Assembly (NCBI RefSeq): GCF_000337915.1
Contig: NZ_AOJE01000070.1
Location: 233,813 to 297,312 of the forward strand
Reading direction: 5' to 3'
DNA: 63,500 bases
Origin: Halorubrum saccharovorum DSM 1137
GTDB taxonomy: Archaea > Halobacteriota > Halobacteria > Halobacteriales > Haloferacaceae
In this document: positions 60,893 to 63,500 of the stretch, piece after piece
Layout: each line of letters begins with the position of its first letter
Numbering within the stretch: the stretch's first letter is position 1
The notes under the pieces: model-generated
What the model was told of the DNA's origin: nothing
The model's database searches: none
What the model saw: the letters and a program-made list of their open reading frames with translations, nothing else
Program-made: the position numbers and the translations under genes

Positions 60893-62356
60893 TCACGACC
60901 CGTTCCCGCCCTCGCCGCCGCCTTCGACGCCGAGCGCGTCGAACAGCTTCCGACGGACGGCCTCCTCGGTGAGGTGGAGCAGGGTGTCGCGGTTGTCGCC
61001 GCTCGACTCGATCCCGGTGAAGATGCCGAGCGGAATCTCTAACGACCCCTGCGTCGAGTGCCCGGCGGCGTCGCCCATCTCCGAGAACGCCTCGTCCAGG
61101 ACGTTGCCGATGTTCAGCCGGATGTCTTTCGAGCGCGCCGCGAGATAGATGGTGTCGTCAGCGATCCCCAAGACGGCGGTCGTCGTGATCCCCTCCAAGT
61201 TGAGGAGGTGTTGGGCCGCCTGCGCGAGCGCCTCGCGGTCCCGGATGAACCCGGCCGTCGAGAAGAGGTGGCTCCCCTGCACCTCGCGGTTCTGGATCGC
61301 CTCCGCGAGCACGTCCAGCGTCTCGGGGCTCATCGACGGCGACTCCACCTGTTCGAGCGTGTCGTGGTTCGCGAACGGATGGAGGTAGGCGGCGGCGGTC
61401 AGGTCCGCGGGCGTCGTGTCCCGCTTGAAGTCGAGCGTCTCCGCGCGGATCCCGTAGAGGAGGGCGGTCGCGACCGCCTCCGTCGGCGACTGGTCGAACT
61501 CCTGCAGGTACTTCGTGAGGATCGTCGACGTCGAGGAGACGTTGGTCCGCACGTCGACGAACCGGGCGTCGAAGGGGACCTCGGCCTCGAGGTGGTCGAG
61601 GTAGATGTCGATGTCGGTATCGAAGTCGAACCCGTCCTCCGCCGACTTCGCGAGGTCGACCGCGGCGACCGTGCCGTACTCCGACAGCTCCGGGGCCTCC
61701 GAGCGGGCCAGCAGATCGATCCCGAGGAGGTTGACGAACGCGCGGTTCTCCTGGTGGCCCACGTCCCCGGTGTAGAGGATGTCCGCCTCAACGCCGAACG
61801 CGCCGGCGATGGCCTGTAGCGCGGTCGCCGACGCGATGGAGTCGGGCTCGGGGTTGTCGTGGGTCAGGATCGCCATCCGACCGTCCGCCCCCTCGATGAT
61901 CTCCGCGAGCTGGCGCGCCATGTACTCCAGCTCGCCGGTTTCCAGCGACTGGAGCGCGCTGTCGGCGATCACCGTCGAGGGGTTGATCACCACGTCCGCG
62001 CCGCGCTCGCGCAGTTCGTCCTCGCTGACGGGGTCCGAGGCGCGGACGACGACGTAGTGGTCGCCGCCGGTCTCCCGGACGGCCGAGACCGCCGCTTTGT
62101 TGGCCTCGACGTCGCTGGCGAGGATCAATACGATGTCGCGGTCGGCGAGCTCGTCGACGACGTCCGGGTCGGCGATGTCTTGAACGCGGGCGTTGAGATC
62201 TTGATCACGCAGCGCCTCGACCCGGCTCTCGTCGCGGTCGAGGATGAGCACGTCCTTGCCGCGGCTAGTCAGGTCCTCCGCGACGGCGTGCCCGACGCTC
62301 CCACAGCCGAGGATCGCGTATCGCGTTCGCGCCGATCCGGATGGCCCACTACTCAT
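60893..62356 (-). CDS. TrkA-N / DHH-DHHA1 phosphoesterase fusion
   Basis: 487 residues. Residues 13-130 are a Rossmann TrkA-N domain (YAILGCGSVGHAVAEDL, DVLILDRDESRVEAL). A DHH phosphoesterase follows: ILTHDNPEPDSIASATAL for the first metal motif, AAVDLAKSAED for the second, and DIYLDHLEAEV where the name-giving DHH is replaced by DHL. The DHHA1 domain ends with MGDAAGHSTQG. The combination suggests nucleotide sensing coupled to cyclic-dinucleotide or nano-RNA phosphodiesterase activity, which is inference. GTTAAGTG about 28 bases upstream supports the ATG at 62356. Confidence 0.85.
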   Translation of the reverse strand: MSSGPSGSARTRYAILGCGSVGHAVAEDLTSRGKDVLILDRDESRVEALRDQDLNARVQDIADPDVVDELADRDIVLILASDVEANKAAVSAVRETGGDHYVVVRASDPVSEDELRERGADVVINPSTVIADSALQSLETGELEYMARQLAEIIEGADGRMAILTHDNPEPDSIASATALQAIAGAFGVEADILYTGDVGHQENRAFVNLLGIDLLARSEAPELSEYGTVAAVDLAKSAEDGFDFDTDIDIYLDHLEAEVPFDARFVDVRTNVSSTSTILTKYLQEFDQSPTEAVATALLYGIRAETLDFKRDTTPADLTAAAYLHPFANHDTLEQVESPSMSPETLDVLAEAIQNREVQGSHLFSTAGFIRDREALAQAAQHLLNLEGITTTAVLGIADDTIYLAARSKDIRLNIGNVLDEAFSEMGDAAGHSTQGSLEIPLGIFTGIESSGDNRDTLLHLTEEAVRRKLFDALGVEGGGEGGNGS

Positions 62357-62543
62357 TGCCCGTGATTTCCGCAGGGCGACACTTAACGAGTGCGCTCTCC
62401 ACGCGGGCCAAGTGAGGAGAGCTGCGCGAGACGCTGCACCGTCACAGCGTCGGCCGACACTCCTGCCCCGAATCGATCGTCTCGCCGCCCGGGCGCCGTC
62501 GAATGAAAAGGCCTTTTACGTCGACACGGGTACGACTGAGTGA

Positions 62544-62617
62544 GGGCCGGTAGCTCAGTTAGGGAGAGCGACGGACTCTTAATCCGTCGGTCGCGTGTTC
62601 AAATCGCGCCCGGCCCG
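62544..62617 (+). tRNA. tRNA-Lys (CTT)
   Basis: Cloverleaf with acceptor strands GGGCCGG and CCGGCCC, discriminator G, D-loop TAGCTCAGTTAGG, anticodon stem ACGGA/TCCGT with loop CTCTTAA (anticodon CTT), and T-loop GTTCAAATC. No intron and no encoded CCA. Confidence 0.95.
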
Positions 62618-62678
62618 CTCCGTTAATAAAAGGTAGAGGCCTCACAGATACATTTTTCGGTCGATCACCGATCCCGCT

Positions 62679-62686
62679 GGAGGTGA
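62679..62686 (+). promoter_or_regulatory. Strong Shine-Dalgarno site
   Basis: GGAGGTGA ends 4 bases before the ATG at 62691. Most genes in this window look leaderless, so the clear ribosome-binding site stands out and supports this small gene. Confidence 0.8.
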
Positions 62687-62690
62687 GGCT

Positions 62691-62963
62691 ATGAGCAGCG
62701 TCGATCGGCGGATCGACGTTGACCTCGACACCGACGAAAACGTCGCAATCGCGGTCGTCGAGGAGCGCCGAGAAGTCGAAATCGACGAGCTATTCGACGA
62801 GAACGGTGAGCTCGTCGTGGTCTGGAATGTGGTCGATCCAAGCCCAGATCCGTCTGCATACCCACTGTCCGACTTTCCGGAGTTTCGAGGCTACGAACCC
62901 CAGGGCGTCAAGGTCGTCTTGCACCCGCGACTGGTTCCGAAGGGACAGTGTAGGTACCTGTGA
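62691..62963 (+). CDS. Small acidic protein of unknown function
   Basis: 90 residues, acidic, with a predicted beta-alpha pattern (DENVAIAVVEERREVEIDEL, ELVVVWNVVDPSPDP, VKVVLHPRLVPKGQC). No family was recognised. The strong Shine-Dalgarno sequence supports translation. It lies between tRNA-Lys and an IS200/IS605-type relic, a typical place for a small mobile or remnant gene. Confidence 0.55.
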   Translation: MSSVDRRIDVDLDTDENVAIAVVEERREVEIDELFDENGELVVVWNVVDPSPDPSAYPLSDFPEFRGYEPQGVKVVLHPRLVPKGQCRYL

Positions 62964-63081
62964 CGACCCGTTTCGCTATACGTAACCTATGTAGGTGAAT
63001 TTACTTGAACGTGTAGATCCAGCGTGGAATATCCAGCCGAGACATCGAACGCTGGGTCGTGAAGAGCCGTGTCGGATTCGT

Positions 63082-63102
63082 CCCCGCCCTGAAGAGACGG
63101 GG
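63082..63102. other. Hairpin resembling an IS200/IS605 right end
   Basis: CCCCG-CCCTGAAGAGA-CGGGG with flanking GGGGGCTTTCTCT is similar to the right ends of haloarchaeal IS1341-type elements (as I recall them). No TnpB coding sequence adjoins it, so it would be a solo relic. A terminator-like hairpin is the alternative. Confidence 0.35.
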
Positions 63103-63182
63103 GCTTTCTCTTTGGACTTCCGTAATCAGTTGCCCCCTCAGCGGTCTTCGTGAAACAGAACAAGTAAAGTTGTGATAAGCAA

Positions 63183-63199
63183 ACTTATACTGCATAAGT
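63183..63199. promoter_or_regulatory. Inverted repeat over the promoter of the substrate-binding protein gene
   Basis: ACTTAT-ACTGC-ATAAGT includes the probable TATA element and lies 14 bases before the GTG at 63213. A repressor site for a metal- or cofactor-responsive regulator is likely from position and symmetry. Confidence 0.6.
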
Positions 63200-63212
63200 C
63201 CCGCCTCCAAGT

Positions 63213-63500
63213 GTGCAGAACTCGCGAGCGATTCTACTGGCGGTGATCGTGGTGACGGCATTTATCGGAGCCCCGGGAACCGCCGCCGGAACACAGTCGG
63301 TAGGAGCAGAGTTCGAACAATCAGAGGGTGACAGACTGTCTGCCGATTTCGGCGGCAAGGAACCAATGCAGACAGCAAACAGTGACACCTGTGAGTTTCC
63401 GCTCAATGTGACAGATGCGACAGGGACGGAGATCACGCTTGATGAACGACCGGATCGGATCACGACGACGAATCCATCGGCCGCCCAGACGCTCTGGGAG
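63213..63500 (+). CDS. ABC transporter substrate-binding protein, 5' part
   Basis: The first 96 residues. A hydrophobic signal sequence (AILLAVIVVTAFIGAPGTA) with no lipobox cysteine is followed by CEFPLNVTDATGTEITLDER and PDRITTTNPSAAQTLWE, the start of a BtuF/FecB-type (cluster A-II) domain for cobalamin, iron-siderophore or haem. Haloarchaeal relatives without a lipobox often end in a PGF-CTERM anchor; here the 3' end is outside the window. GTG start at 63213. Confidence 0.8.
   Translation, partial: MQNSRAILLAVIVVTAFIGAPGTAAGTQSVGAEFEQSEGDRLSADFGGKEPMQTANSDTCEFPLNVTDATGTEITLDERPDRITTTNPSAAQTLWE

Overview
The window is high-GC DNA from a halophilic archaeon of the class Halobacteria, probably Halorubrum-like; the genus is an inference from overall resemblance. 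The evidence is acidic proteins with Asp/Glu/Gly-rich tails, Tat-type lipoprotein signals, TATA boxes about 25-30 nt before leaderless starts, a tRNA-Trp gene with a long intron, and several small families known only from haloarchaea (DUF5779, 5786, 5794, 5795, 5800).

Layout. 1-4.7 kb: ion and osmotic genes (TrkH, TrkA, MscS) with YhbY and a SHOCT protein. 4.75-7.7 kb: a Zn/Mn-type ABC uptake operon behind a perfect 16-bp palindrome. 7.7-12.8 kb: an RND exporter and CARDB protein divergent from a TetR regulator. 12.9-18.5 kb: HD hydrolase, pilin-like protein, CDF metal exporter, DUF2071 protein and glutamate dehydrogenase. 18.7-21.1 kb: a PgsB/CapB-like ligase and a duplicated PgsC/CapC-like membrane protein, a candidate poly-gamma-glutamate locus next to glutamate dehydrogenase. 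21.3-32.5 kb: two PH-domain proteins, acyl-CoA dehydrogenase, squalene synthase-like enzyme, Hel308-like helicase, HalX response regulator, IMP dehydrogenase and the DUF5794/DUF5795 pair.

32.6-48.45 kb is the accessory region. The 3' end of tRNA-Trp is repeated as a 14-bp direct repeat at 48436-48449, which marks about 15.7 kb integrated at that gene. It starts with two truncated genes and an IS5-type transposase fragment. A transglutaminase / DUF58 / membrane-protein operon with a convergent MoxR ATPase follows. The last third is plasmid- or virus-like: a short tyrosine recombinase, a low-GC protein with a possible nuclease motif, HicAB, a small membrane protein, a frameshifted Orc1/Cdc6, VapBC behind a 20-bp palindrome, and a decayed Dam-like methylase. 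An 18-bp repeat flanks the Orc/VapBC segment.

48.5-63.5 kb returns to chromosome-like genes: WHy/LEA-like protein, DUF5800, DUF5786, a bactofilin-like protein, a DEDD nuclease, SRAP, an Rsm22-like methyltransferase, TyrA, an MFS transporter and a DsbA-like lipoprotein. A 5'-truncated TnpB with its right-end hairpin comes next, then DUF5779, a sugar nucleotidyltransferase, a TrkA-N/DHH protein and tRNA-Lys. The window ends inside an ABC substrate-binding protein gene. No CRISPR array or rRNA gene was seen.
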